A stretch of DNA of 64,000 nucleotides from Granulosicoccaceae bacterium. Its GTDB lineage: Bacteria; Pseudomonadota; Gammaproteobacteria; Granulosicoccales; Granulosicoccaceae. How positions within the stretch are numbered: position 1 is the first letter of the stretch; each line of letters opens with the position of its first letter. Position numbers and translations under genes: made by a program. Of the stretch, positions 36,589-46,081 are shown piece by piece. Below the pieces are notes generated by a model. It saw nothing but the letters and a program-made list of their open reading frames with translations. It did no database searches and was not told where the DNA came from. Where the stretch lies: NCBI GenBank assembly GCA_020629835.1, contig JAHDCO010000006.1:45771-109770 (forward strand), written 5' to 3'.

Positions 36589-37527
36589 ATGAAAATCGAC
36601 CCCAAATACCTCGCCCAGTTGTCCGTCATTGTGGAATCGGGCTCATTTCAGACGGCGGCCGACAGATTGGGGCTTACCCAGCCTGCGCTCAGTCGGAATA
36701 TGAGTGTTCTGGAAGACCGGTTGGGTTCGGCGTTGTTTAAACGCGACGGGCGGCGTTCAGTGCCAAATTCATTGGGCCTGCGTTTAGCACGAAACGGTTT
36801 GGCGATTCGCTTGGCCGAAGAGCAAGCGGTGATCGCGGTTGATCAGGCGACGAAGGGCTCATTTGGCGAACTTCGCATCGGTGCGCCACCGATTGTCGCT
36901 GGTCGATTCTTAACTCGAGCCCTGGCAAGGTTTATTAAGAAAAACCCGCATTGCAGTATCGAGCTCAAGACAGGGTTAGTTCACGAACTAAGAGCCATGC
37001 TGGAACGGGGGCAGATTGATGTCGTACTTGGCCCACGTAACCTTGCCGATCCGGCTGATGGTTTGGAATTTGTGCAATTGGTGGATGACAGGGTAGGCGT
37101 GCTTTGCCGCAAAGGACATACGCTTGCCCAACGTAAATCTATCTTGCCTGCGGACTTAGAGGCGTACGTGTGGTTGGCTCACTCACGAGGTAGCTTACTT
37201 CGCCAACAAACCGAAGCCGCCCTCATTGCCTCAGGATTGAGTGCCGTTCAAATAGGGTGTGAAACCGATTCCATACGATCGGTTTTGGAGATCATCTCCA
37301 GCACCGACCTTATTACCACTATGCCGCAAGCGACAACACGCCCTTATCTGGAAAAGCGCTTGGTGTTTCTTCCGTTTGATCATCCACAGTTTCATCGACC
37401 TATTGGGTTCATTCGCAGAAAAGACACACCCAGTAGTACCGTGGAAAAAGCGTTTATAAAGACACTACTTATGGTCAATGGAATTGAATTACCGGCGAAC
37501 GCAGTGAGTGCACTCTCACAAGACTAA
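36589..37527 (+). CDS. LysR-family transcriptional regulator
   Basis: 312 residues. HTH at about 1-65 (SGSFQTAADRLGLTQPALSR), effector domain from about 90 (LRIGAPPIVAGRFLTRALAR; DVVLGPRNLADPADGLEF). Divergent from the TAXI/TRAP/sulfatase operon across 87 bp, so it is likely that operon's regulator. The next gene starts 49 bp downstream on the same strand. Confidence 0.88.
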   Translation: MKIDPKYLAQLSVIVESGSFQTAADRLGLTQPALSRNMSVLEDRLGSALFKRDGRRSVPNSLGLRLARNGLAIRLAEEQAVIAVDQATKGSFGELRIGAPPIVAGRFLTRALARFIKKNPHCSIELKTGLVHELRAMLERGQIDVVLGPRNLADPADGLEFVQLVDDRVGVLCRKGHTLAQRKSILPADLEAYVWLAHSRGSLLRQQTEAALIASGLSAVQIGCETDSIRSVLEIISSTDLITTMPQATTRPYLEKRLVFLPFDHPQFHRPIGFIRRKDTPSSTVEKAFIKTLLMVNGIELPANAVSALSQD

Positions 37528-37576
37528 ATGTACTGGGAGTTAGCTATAACTTCACAATTTATGCTGAAATGTAACC

Positions 37577-38272
37577 ATGAAAACGATTGGCATCTTAGGC
37601 GGAATGTCCGCTGCATCTACCCAGACGTATTATCGTGAGTTGTGTAACCTTACACGCGAACAATTGGGTGGATTACATTCGCCTGAATTACTGATTCGAT
37701 CGTTAGATTTTGCCAATATCGAAGCCTTGCAAATGGCGGGGGATTGGGATGCTGCCGGCAAAGTCTTGAATGCAGAAGCAATAGCTTTAGAACGTGGTGG
37801 AGCAGAGCTGCTGGTACTTGCAACCAACACCATGCATAAGCTGGCGGAACCAATGATGCGCGATGTTTCCATTCCGCTCATCCATATTGCTGATGCCACC
37901 GCGCAAGCGATTGTTGCCGCCAAGCTCACATCACCTGGCTTAATGGCAACCGCGTTCACGATGGAGCAATCGTTTTACCTAGACCGATTGACTGATGCCG
38001 GACTAAATGCATTAGTCCCCAACGATAAAGATCGCGCAGAAACTCATCGCATAATTTACGACGAACTGTGTAAAGACATCACTACCACCGAAAGTGAAGC
38101 CGCTTACATCGCGATTGCGGAGCGGCTGGTTGCCGCGGGCGCTGATTGTTTAATTCTTGGATGCACCGAAGTTGGCATGTTATTAAACGAGAATAACGTG
38201 TCAGTGCCGGTGTTCGATACTACGTTGATTCATTGCGCTACAGCACTCGAACAAGCGCTTGAGAACACATAA
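37577..38272 (+). CDS. Aspartate/glutamate racemase family protein (YgeA-like), first Cys missing
   Basis: 231 residues. KTIGILGGMSAASTQTYYRE and ILGCTEVGMLL match YgeA-type broad amino-acid racemases. The two catalytic cysteines of the family should sit in ..CTNTMH.. and ..LGCTE... Here the first is Ala82 in LVLATNTMHKLA, while the second is intact (Cys194 by count, approximate). It may have lost racemase activity or use one-base chemistry. Possibly cotranscribed with the LysR gene. Confidence 0.82.
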   Translation: MKTIGILGGMSAASTQTYYRELCNLTREQLGGLHSPELLIRSLDFANIEALQMAGDWDAAGKVLNAEAIALERGGAELLVLATNTMHKLAEPMMRDVSIPLIHIADATAQAIVAAKLTSPGLMATAFTMEQSFYLDRLTDAGLNALVPNDKDRAETHRIIYDELCKDITTTESEAAYIAIAERLVAAGADCLILGCTEVGMLLNENNVSVPVFDTTLIHCATALEQALENT

Positions 38273-38316
38273 TCCAACGACCGCCGCTGTAGCTGCGCGA
38301 CCGTTAGTTTCGACCA

Positions 38317-39519
38317 TTAGGGGTGTGCAGTAGGCTTCCAACGGCTGAATAACACAAAAGCCAAGACAACAGACAACGCCGATAGTAAGAACGGTGCAGA
38401 CGGCAGATAAATCGGCGCTTCACTGTTCGTGAAGTAGCTAAACACTTGAGTCATCACCAACGGGCTAATAATAGTGGCTAGCGCGGTCAGGGAACTCATC
38501 GCCCCTTGCAGCTCCCCCTGTGCGTCTTCGGGAACAGCATTACTCATTAAACCTTGCAACGCGGGTACAGCCAGCGCGCTGAACACACTGATCGGCATGA
38601 ACGCAAATACATGCCAGGTCTCTGACATAAACGGGTACACCAGAAAAGTTAACAGGTGCATACTCATACCAAACAGTGCCGTTATTTTTTCACCGAATCG
38701 CGTAAGGATTGGCCGAATCAGCACACCTTGTATTACCACCACGCCTAAGCCATAAGCGGCGAGTGATAAGCCGGTCATTCGAGCGTCCCAATCAAACTGT
38801 GCACGTCCGAAGAAAGCCCATACCGATGGATAAACAAAGAACGCGATGCTTAGTAATAAGAAAGCCATTAGCATCGGCGTCAGGCCTGGTAAGGTTCGCA
38901 TTTGTTTAAAGGCACCAAAGGGGTTTGCGCGTCGCCACTGAAAAACGCGCCGTTTTTCTTTGGTTAATGATTCAGGCAACACGAAATAGCCGAGCAGTAG
39001 ATTGGCAAATGCCAGGCCGGCTGCTGCGTAAAACGGCGCACGAGAGCCAAACTCGGCCAAAAGACCGCCTAGCATCGGTCCTAAGATGAAGCCAACACCA
39101 AATGCAGCCCCTAAAAGTCCAAAGTTTTTGGCCTTATCTTCCGGGCTTGAAATATCGGCCATGTACGCGCCAGCGGTGGCGTGTGTGGCCGCAGTTATGC
39201 CGCCAATAAAACGTCCTAAAAACAGTACCAAAAGAGTGGGTGCCAGCGCCATTAGCAAATAATCCAGCGACATGACAAGGAGCGCGATGAGTAAAACAGG
39301 CCTTCGACCGTAGGCGTCGGACAAGCTTCCAAGCGTTGGGGAGAATAAAAATTGGTTGACGGCGTACACGACCGTTAATGCACCACCCCACAGGGCAGCC
39401 TGACTCAAATCGACGTTGCCCACTTCCTGAATCAAGTCGGGCATCACGGGCATGATGATACCGATGCCCATCGAATCGAGCACGACGGTTAGGAAAATGA
39501 CGGTGACGGGTAAACGCAT
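38317..39519 (-). CDS. Major facilitator superfamily exporter, Tet-type (TCR/Tet family)
   Basis: 400 residues, 12 predicted membrane helices. Motif A GSLSDAYGRRPVLLIAL, the early SMGIGIIMPVMPDLI, and the FIGGITAATHATAGAYMADI region place it in the TetA(A/B) group. Such proteins export tetracyclines or other drugs; substrate is unproven. An IS110-type element lies only 38 bp upstream of its start, so its native promoter is probably displaced or altered. Confidence 0.85.
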   Translation of the reverse strand: MRLPVTVIFLTVVLDSMGIGIIMPVMPDLIQEVGNVDLSQAALWGGALTVVYAVNQFLFSPTLGSLSDAYGRRPVLLIALLVMSLDYLLMALAPTLLVLFLGRFIGGITAATHATAGAYMADISSPEDKAKNFGLLGAAFGVGFILGPMLGGLLAEFGSRAPFYAAAGLAFANLLLGYFVLPESLTKEKRRVFQWRRANPFGAFKQMRTLPGLTPMLMAFLLLSIAFFVYPSVWAFFGRAQFDWDARMTGLSLAAYGLGVVVIQGVLIRPILTRFGEKITALFGMSMHLLTFLVYPFMSETWHVFAFMPISVFSALAVPALQGLMSNAVPEDAQGELQGAMSSLTALATIISPLVMTQVFSYFTNSEAPIYLPSAPFLLSALSVVLAFVLFSRWKPTAHP

Positions 39520-39557
39520 GACAACACTCAGCGGTTAACGCATTGCGACTCAATGGG

Positions 39558-39571
39558 ATGGACCTCTCCTC
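39558..39571 (+). repeat. Left inverted repeat of the IS110-type element
   Basis: ATGGACCTCTCCTC, exact inverse complement of 40729-40742. Confidence 0.85.
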
Positions 39572-39662
39572 ACCCTTAACAGCAATAACGCTGTTTAGTT
39601 CGGCGTCACGATGCGCCAGAATGGAGATTCGAAGCAACCATTCAAAATGAGGAGAAGTCCGA

Positions 39663-40476
39663 ATGAAGATTAAACGAATTGGGGTCGACATTGCAAAGAA
39701 CGTGTTCCATGTTCACGGAGTTGATCGCTATGGTGCAGCGATTTGGCAGAAAAAATTAAAGCGCCATGAGTGGATAACCGTGCTGAAAGCGAATGCTGAT
39801 CCCGTCGTTGAAATTGGCATGGAGGCGTGTGCTAGCTCACACCATTGGGCAAGAGAATTACAGAGCTACGGATTTCAGGTCAAGTTGATCGCAGCGCAGT
39901 TCGTAAAACCATTCTTGAAAGGAAATAAGAATGATAGAAACGACGCTGAGGCAATAAGCGAGGCGATGAGCCGACCCTCGATGCGTTTTGTCAGCAATAA
40001 AACGACAGCTCAACAAGACGTTCAGGCGATGCACAGAATACGCTCGGAGCTGGTTTCACATCGAACGGCAAAGGCCAATCAGATAAGGGGTTTGGCAGGA
40101 GAGTACGGTGTTGTGGCCCCAGTGGGTTTGAGTCAGCTACGCCAAGCAATTCCTTGCTGGTTAGAAGATGCGAACAACGGATTGAGTGAATTAATGCGCG
40201 AACTCATAAACGGGCAGTGGCAAGATTTAATGCAATTAGATGAAAGGGTTACTCAGCTGGATAGCCAAATAGCACACACAGTAAAAAACGATCCGATAGC
40301 ACAAAAGCTAGCCACTCTGAAGGGGGTGGGGCCACTGGGTTCGAGTGCGATCGCAGCGGCTTTAGGCAATGGCAGCGGCTATCGCACTGGCAAATAAAAT
40401 GGCAAGAATTGCCTGGGCAGTGATTGCGAGAAACCAAGAATTTGATCCAAGCCTGGCCGCCGCCCCAAAAGTCTAG
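39663..40476 (+). pseudogene. Broken IS110-family transposase
   Basis: The first frame (to 40397) has the RuvC-like DEDD residues Asp9 (IGVDIAKNVF), Glu54 (EIGMEACASS), Asp91 and Asp94 (KNDRNDAEAI) and reaches LKGVGPLGSSAIAAALGNG. It then stops after seven foreign residues. In another frame the family's C-terminal end, AAIALANKMARIAWAVIARN, starts within 10 bp and ends at TAG 40474-40476. About 80 codons, including the catalytic serine region of the Transposase_20 domain, are missing. This is an out-of-frame internal deletion. Confidence 0.85.
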
Positions 40477-40728
40477 CCGCTGGAATATCTAGTCAACAGA
40501 GGATACCAATCACCACGATTGCAAAAGCACAAAGATTGATGGCGAATAGGTCGAACCAACCTTGGAAGACCCCGGACGTGTAGACGAGCTAGCAGCTCTT
40601 TGACTCTATTGGGATCCAAGGTGCGGATAGCCCATTATGGTCCGATGCCGAACTAGAGCATCAGCGAGAGACCGAATACACTTAGGCAGTCGTAACTACT
40701 TCGCTAACAAAACAAAGTGCTTGCAAAA
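40477..40728 (+). other. Non-coding right end of the IS element
   Basis: About 250 bp inside the right inverted repeat with no supported coding frame; candidate location of the IS1111-group guide RNA. An open frame at 40637-40879 has no protein-like features. Confidence 0.4.
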
Positions 40729-40742
40729 GAGGAGAGGTCCAT
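40729..40742 (-). repeat. Right inverted repeat of the IS110-type element
   Basis: GAGGAGAGGTCCAT, exact complement of 39558-39571. Three bases outside it is a perfect 12-bp palindrome, CTACACGTGTAG (40746-40757). Confidence 0.85.
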
Positions 40743-40898
40743 ACACTACACGTGTAGAGTCGCTGCTACACCAAACTTGCGAAAGTAAAAAGACTCGTTC
40801 GAAGCTTGAGCAGCGCGGCACAGGTAAAAGGAAAATATACGAATCCGGCCTTCAATCGGTGTTTGACTTCAAGCTATGAACGGAGATTGACTAGAAAC

Positions 40899-41807
40899 CT
40901 AACTGTGCAAAGCCACCGCCAACTGCGCAGCAACGGCTGCATTGTTATAAATCAACGCTTTGTTGGTTTCTAAACTTGCCCCATCCGTTAGCTCAACAAT
41001 ACGGCCCAACAACCAAGGCGTCACGGCTTTCCCTTGTACGCCTTCCGCTTCACTGTCGGCAATGGCTTGAGCAATGATGGTATCCATGTGCGGTTTGGGA
41101 ATTTCTGCGTCTGCCGGTACCGGGTTACCAATCAGAACGCCGCCTTTCATGTTCAGTTGTTGCCGTGCCGCTATAAACTTGGCTACCTCATTGATACCTT
41201 TAACCGACAACGGTGATGCGATGCCGCTGTCTTGCGACCAAAAGGCGGGTAAGTTTTCTTGACCCACGGTGACCACCGGAACACCTAAGGTTTCTAACAC
41301 TTCGAGTGTTTTAGGAATATCCAAAATCGCTTTGGCTCCAGCGCACACCACATGTACCGGTGTATGCGCAAATTCGTGTAAATCCGCGGAGATGTCAAAC
41401 GACTGCTCAGCGCCTTGATGCACGCCTCCAATGCCCCCCGTTGCGAATACGTCAATCCCTGCCAGATGCGCAGCAATCATGGTTGCCGCAACGGTGGTGG
41501 ATCCGTGCTTACCTTGTGCAACAGCAAAAGCAAAATCCGCTCGCGAGAGTTTCATCACATCGGTTTGTTGAGCCAGCTCATCCACGGTGTCGTTATCCAG
41601 ACCGATGCGCAGTTCACCATCAATGATGGCAATCGTTGCGGGTACCGCACCGTGTTCTCTAACCGTTGCTTCAACGTTTAGTGCTGTTTCCCGATTCGCA
41701 GGATAGGGCATGCCATGAGTAATGATGGTGCTTTCTAACGCAACAATGGGTTGTCCATTGGCTTTAGCTGCTTGTACTTCGGGTGAGAAGGTAAATGGTG
41801 CGGTCAT
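40899..41807 (-). CDS. psuG: Pseudouridine-5'-phosphate glycosidase
   Basis: 302 residues, complete. Family signatures VALESTIITHGMPYPANRE, GAVPATIAIIDGELRIGL, KHGSTTVAATMIAAHLAG, FATGGIGGVHQGAEQSFD and KAILDIPKTLEVLETLGVPV. PsuG splits pseudouridine 5'-phosphate reversibly into uracil and ribose 5-phosphate. It follows psuK by 50 bp on the same strand. Confidence 0.93.
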   Translation of the reverse strand: MTAPFTFSPEVQAAKANGQPIVALESTIITHGMPYPANRETALNVEATVREHGAVPATIAIIDGELRIGLDNDTVDELAQQTDVMKLSRADFAFAVAQGKHGSTTVAATMIAAHLAGIDVFATGGIGGVHQGAEQSFDISADLHEFAHTPVHVVCAGAKAILDIPKTLEVLETLGVPVVTVGQENLPAFWSQDSGIASPLSVKGINEVAKFIAARQQLNMKGGVLIGNPVPADAEIPKPHMDTIIAQAIADSEAEGVQGKAVTPWLLGRIVELTDGASLETNKALIYNNAAVAAQLAVALHS

Positions 41808-41857
41808 ATAGATAGAGAAACTTATTTAGATTGAGAATCTGGTTGTTGTTGTTACGA

Positions 41858-42826
41858 TTAAAGTTGAGGTGCTTGCTGCTTACCCGTGATCACCGCCTGT
41901 GCGGCCGGAATACCCACGTGCTGAACGGCGTAAATCAAGTGTTCATGTGAAAACCCGTGCTCCGCGCAGTGTGCCACGCTAGCGCCAGTCAGCGCATCAC
42001 CGGGGCCATTCAGGGTGTGTGGGTTGTCAATCGATTCAACCGTCAGGTGCGTGCTTTGGGTTCCAGACACAACCCATACGCCGTCTACACCCAGACTTAA
42101 AACAACATGAGCACAACCAGCGTGGCAAAGCATCTTAGCCATCAGCTCGGGGTTGGGTTGCCCTTCCTTGCTGAGTTCGGTTGTTAGCGCGTGCGCTTCA
42201 GACTGATTACAAAAGAGTGCGGTTAGGTCAGGTAAGGCTTCTAAAAAGCGAGGCGCTTTGTTCGGAGACACACACACGCCCACCACCGAATACCCATTTG
42301 AATTTTCAACTCCTGCTGCTTGGTTGGCCCACTTTGCTACGTCTTGTAAGCAGCCTGCATCCAGATTCCCATCCAGGACGAGAGCCGTTGTCGCGTTGTT
42401 GAGCGCACCAGTACCAGGTACTGATGCGCGAGCAAGCCCATTAAGCACTTGATCCAGTGTCACGTCTTCGGCTTGGCTAACGTCGGCTAAGCCCACTAAG
42501 ACATCACCATCCGGTTGTAGCACGGCGGTATAGCGACCGGTAGCGTGGCTGTGTTGATCAGTAGGGAGTACCGTAACCCCATTGTTTTCTAAGGCGGCTT
42601 GAAGGGCCAGGCCGTTGGCATCGTTTCCGCAGTTCGTGATCAGCCAGATGGGCTGCTCCAGCGCAGCGTGGGCTGATCGAGCTACGTTGCTGCCCACTCC
42701 GCCAGCGTACCGGTGCCAATTGACGGGGTTCGACTCGCCGAGCCGCAGTGGGGCCACTGACGTTGCGATTTCATCCACATGCAGTGCACCTACCACAACG
42801 ACACCTGCATTATTTGAAACACTCAT
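41858..42826 (-). CDS. psuK: PfkB-family carbohydrate kinase, pseudouridine kinase
   Basis: 322 residues, ribokinase fold: N-terminal VVVVGALHVDEIATSV, GGVGSNVARSAHAAL, and the C-terminal anion-hole signature NGPGDALTGASVAHC with catalytic Asp. Its position directly upstream of psuG identifies it as the kinase making pseudouridine 5'-phosphate. Divergent from the next operon across 118 bp. Confidence 0.88.
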   Translation of the reverse strand: MSVSNNAGVVVVGALHVDEIATSVAPLRLGESNPVNWHRYAGGVGSNVARSAHAALEQPIWLITNCGNDANGLALQAALENNGVTVLPTDQHSHATGRYTAVLQPDGDVLVGLADVSQAEDVTLDQVLNGLARASVPGTGALNNATTALVLDGNLDAGCLQDVAKWANQAAGVENSNGYSVVGVCVSPNKAPRFLEALPDLTALFCNQSEAHALTTELSKEGQPNPELMAKMLCHAGCAHVVLSLGVDGVWVVSGTQSTHLTVESIDNPHTLNGPGDALTGASVAHCAEHGFSHEHLIYAVQHVGIPAAQAVITGKQQAPQL

Positions 42827-42944
42827 GCGGCCCAGTTTACCCGTTGCCGTTGGTGAACACCGTCTCGTCGCGCTGGTTTACCCATTTTGCCCATTTGAGG
42901 CGTAAAGTGTGCCCCCATTGCGAGTACACAGTTGGATTAGGATC

Positions 42945-45242
42945 ATGATTGAACGCATCGCGGTCATCGGCGCTGGCACCATGGGGGCAGCCATCGCAGG
43001 ACAAATTGCTAACGCGGGTTTGGATGTACTGCTGTTAGACCTACCCGGCAAAGAGGCCCCGAACTCAGTCACAGAAGGTGCGGTGCAGCGCTTACTGGAA
43101 TCGGACCCACCGGCGCTACTGAATAAAGGGGTGGCCAAACGCATTGCCGTAGGGAATACCCGAGACGACTTCGATCAACTTGCCAAAATGGATTGGATTG
43201 TCGAGGCGGTGGTGGAGCGACTGGATATCAAGCAGGCGTTGTATCGACGATTGGATGAGGTGATATCCGATCAATGCATCGTCACCTCCAATACGTCCAC
43301 CATTCCGATCGCTTTACTCGTTGAAGGCATGCCGCAGGCATTTCAGGAACGGTTTGCCATTACGCATTACTTTAATCCGGTGCGTTACATGCGCTTGTTG
43401 GAGTTGGTTCGGGGCACAGAAACGGCCCAGAGTGTCATGGACGAACTGGCAGATTTTAATGATCGTCAGATGGGTAAAGGCGTGGTGAGCTGCGCAGATA
43501 CCCCTGGGTTTTTAGGGAATCGTGTAGGTGTGTTTGCATTGCAAGTAGGCATTGATGAAGCCACGCGTTTGAACTTGCCGGTGGAAACGGCCGACGCCTT
43601 GATGGGGCGCCCGATGGGTATTCCTAAAACTGGTGTCTTCGGTTTGTACGATCTCATCGGCATTGATTTGATGGCCGATGTGGTGCGTTCGCTGCGCTCG
43701 ATATTGCCTGACGGTGACGCCTTCCACGCCGTGGGTGCAGAGAACGACATGATCAACGCCATGATTGAGGCAGGCTACACCGGTGAAAAAGGCTTAGGTG
43801 GTTTCTATCGAGAACACGAAGGCGCTGAACAGGCCAAAGATTTAACGACCGGTGATTATCGAGCGCGGCAAGTGGAGTTGCCCCAACGGGCGGTACTCGC
43901 AGCCACAGCAATTGCCGAACAACGCGAAGCCTTAACGGATCTGATCGACGGCAATAACTATGAGGCTAAATTCTGTCGGCATGTTTTGGGGCGTGTGCTG
44001 GGGTACGCAGCCAGCTTGTTGGGGGATGTGACCGATTCGCCGCAGGCGATAGACGATGCGATGAAACTGGGTTTTAACTGGGTGCGTGGCCCATTTGAAA
44101 TGATCGATGCATTGGGCGCTTCCACTGTTGCCAAGCTGCTTACTGAGATTGATCAGCCGGTACCCGATGCCCTGCAACGAAACCAACGTTTTTATGAAGT
44201 GAGTGATTCGGCATTAAAGGTACGCCATGCCGACGGCACGTTGCAGCCCGTTGACTTGCCTGAAGGTGTGGTGCGTTTTCATCTGCATAAGCAGGCGCTT
44301 GAGCCGGTTGCTTCCAATCACTCGGCCAGTGTTTATGCACTGGACAACGACTTACGGCTCATTGAATTTCATAGTAAGGCGAACGCGTTAACCGATGAAT
44401 CCATGGCGATGGTACGTGCGGCCGTTGCTGACCCTGGCGCAGGGATCATCGTGCATAACGACGCACAGCATTATTCAGCCGGTGTGGATTTAAACGCCTT
44501 TTTGGCGATGATTGATGCGTCTGACTGGGACGGCATTGATGCGTTCCTGGAACGTTTTCAGATGAGTGTTAAGGCGTTGAAGTATTCGCCTGTACCTGTG
44601 GTGGGTGCGCCCAGTGGTCTGTCGTTAGGTGGCGGCTGTGAGGTGCTGTTGCACTGTGATCAGTTGGTGATGCATGCAAACATCGTCATGGGTTTGGTGG
44701 AAGCAGCGGTGGGCTTAATTCCATCGGGCGGTGGTGTAAAGGAGACGTACCTGCGCTGGTACAACCAACTTGGTGATTGGGATGAAGCGGCGTGGAAAAC
44801 CTGGATGAATGTGGGCTATGGAGCCACAGGCACCTCACCGGATTTGGCCGAACGCTTGGGCTACTTCAAACCTGACCATGATGTGCAAGTGATCAACCGC
44901 GATCGGCTGTTTGCCAAAGCGGTGGACACGGTACAGAGCTTACAAGCCGGGTACACCCCACCGAAGGAACCCAGGTTTCGATTGGTGGGTGGTGACATGT
45001 TGGAGCGCATGCGCTCGTTCATGGAAGACGGAGTTAACAAAGGCATGTTCATGCCACATGACTTAACGGTTGCCATGCAGGTAGCTACCATTGTTTGTGC
45101 TGACGACGGTGTGGAAGTGGACGCTAGTGAGGACGATCTGTACCGTCGTGAAAGAGAGGCGTTTATTCGCCTTGCGCAAACGGCTGAATCACGAGCGCGC
45201 ATTGAGCACTTATTGGCTGGCCGCGGTACTTTGAGAAACTAA
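42945..45242 (+). CDS. Two-domain 3-hydroxyacyl-CoA dehydrogenase / enoyl-CoA hydratase
   Basis: 765 residues from ATG 42945 (RBS TTAGGA; an upstream GTG adds 12 residues). Unlike FadB/FadJ the order is dehydrogenase first: Rossmann motif IAVIGAGTMGAAIAGQIANA, FAITHYFNPVRYMRL, DTPGFLGNRVG. The crotonase domain is C-terminal (about 465-700: AQHYSAGVDLNAFLAMI, GAPSGLSLGGGCEVLLHCD, AAVGLIPSGGGVKE). This is the FadN-type architecture. Why it heads a nucleoside-salvage block is unclear; beta-oxidation of a short acid derived from base breakdown is possible. Confidence 0.88.
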   Translation: MIERIAVIGAGTMGAAIAGQIANAGLDVLLLDLPGKEAPNSVTEGAVQRLLESDPPALLNKGVAKRIAVGNTRDDFDQLAKMDWIVEAVVERLDIKQALYRRLDEVISDQCIVTSNTSTIPIALLVEGMPQAFQERFAITHYFNPVRYMRLLELVRGTETAQSVMDELADFNDRQMGKGVVSCADTPGFLGNRVGVFALQVGIDEATRLNLPVETADALMGRPMGIPKTGVFGLYDLIGIDLMADVVRSLRSILPDGDAFHAVGAENDMINAMIEAGYTGEKGLGGFYREHEGAEQAKDLTTGDYRARQVELPQRAVLAATAIAEQREALTDLIDGNNYEAKFCRHVLGRVLGYAASLLGDVTDSPQAIDDAMKLGFNWVRGPFEMIDALGASTVAKLLTEIDQPVPDALQRNQRFYEVSDSALKVRHADGTLQPVDLPEGVVRFHLHKQALEPVASNHSASVYALDNDLRLIEFHSKANALTDESMAMVRAAVADPGAGIIVHNDAQHYSAGVDLNAFLAMIDASDWDGIDAFLERFQMSVKALKYSPVPVVGAPSGLSLGGGCEVLLHCDQLVMHANIVMGLVEAAVGLIPSGGGVKETYLRWYNQLGDWDEAAWKTWMNVGYGATGTSPDLAERLGYFKPDHDVQVINRDRLFAKAVDTVQSLQAGYTPPKEPRFRLVGGDMLERMRSFMEDGVNKGMFMPHDLTVAMQVATIVCADDGVEVDASEDDLYRREREAFIRLAQTAESRARIEHLLAGRGTLRN

Positions 45243-45847
45243 TGAACGTAACGTCCGATCACGTGGTGCTACGTCGATGCTTAGACGTAATCGCTGACGA
45301 CATCTTGCCGCTTACTGAGCAAGGTGTGGCCGGTGGTAATAAAATTTTTGGGGCCGCTCTAATTCGTAAGTCGGACTTGTCATTGGTGTTGGCGGAAACC
45401 AACAACGAAACCGAAAACCCGTTGTGGCACGGCGAAATGCACACGTTAAAGCGTTTTTATGAACTCCCCAGCGATCAGCGCCCCGCTACATCTGAACTCA
45501 TTTTCTTAAGCACTCATGAGCCGTGCAGCTTGTGTTTATCGGCTATAACGTGGGCCGGGTTTGATAACTTTTATTATTTCTTCAGCCATGAAGACTCGCG
45601 CGACAGTTTTGCCATTCCGCACGATTTAAAAATTCTCAAAGCGGTATTTGATGTAAACCCAGGCGAGTACCAACAAAGCAACGAGTTCTGGACTAGCTAC
45701 AACCTCAAAGCCATGCTGGCAAGCCTGGACGACGAGGCAGAAAAACAGTCTTTGATGGAGCAGGCAGAGGCCATAGCCCAACGCTATGCGGCCTTGTCCG
45801 AGGATTATCAGGCAGATAAGGCCGGGAACGATATTCCGCTGAACTAG
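45242..45847 (+). CDS. Nucleoside deaminase-like (cytidine/deoxycytidylate deaminase family)
   Basis: 201 residues, ATG sharing one base with the preceding stop (TAATG). Zinc site His63-Gly-Glu65 (LWHGEMHTL) and Cys95-x-x-Cys98 (HEPCSLCLSAITWAG). This is the tRNA adenosine/guanine deaminase-like branch. Probably deaminates a base or nucleoside brought in by the downstream ABC importer. Confidence 0.85.
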   Translation: MNVTSDHVVLRRCLDVIADDILPLTEQGVAGGNKIFGAALIRKSDLSLVLAETNNETENPLWHGEMHTLKRFYELPSDQRPATSELIFLSTHEPCSLCLSAITWAGFDNFYYFFSHEDSRDSFAIPHDLKILKAVFDVNPGEYQQSNEFWTSYNLKAMLASLDDEAEKQSLMEQAEAIAQRYAALSEDYQADKAGNDIPLN

Positions 45848-46081
45848 CTTTCTACTGCTAGAGACTGAGGTGGGCGCACCAGCACCTTTCGTCGCTAAAT
45901 TGCTGCACCGATTTGGCGCGACGAGTGGCGCGTGTGCACTGGGTGAGTGCATAATGGCCAATGCGCCTGGTGCGAACCTGACGTAACTGATTGAAAAACC
46001 GAGTGTTATTTTTTTGGCACATCGGCTGCTGTTACGTTAAGGTTTACCCACTAACTCACACCCTTGGATACCAATCGATTC

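Larger units (their letters stand above)
39558..40742 (+). mobile_element. IS110-family (IS1111-group) element, internally deleted
   Basis: Bounded by perfect 14-bp inverted repeats, ATGGACCTCTCCTC at 39558-39571 and its complement at 40729-40742, as in the IS1111 group with subterminal repeats. It encodes a broken transposase (39663-40476) followed by about 250 bp of non-coding right-end DNA. In this family the non-coding end carries the guide (bridge) RNA; whether it is intact here cannot be seen. True element ends may lie a few bases outside the repeats. Confidence 0.82.

Noticed and set aside
38317..39519. Calling the MFS exporter a tetracycline resistance gene
   Set aside because: Only family-level motifs are visible; many Tet-type exporters carry other substrates.
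40637..40879. 80-codon open frame across the IS right end
   Set aside because: It spans the right inverted repeat and has a basic, random-looking composition.
45848..46081. TPP riboswitch upstream of the THI5-like importer
   Set aside because: A GAACCTGA string is present, but the CTGAGA core and the downstream helix are absent.
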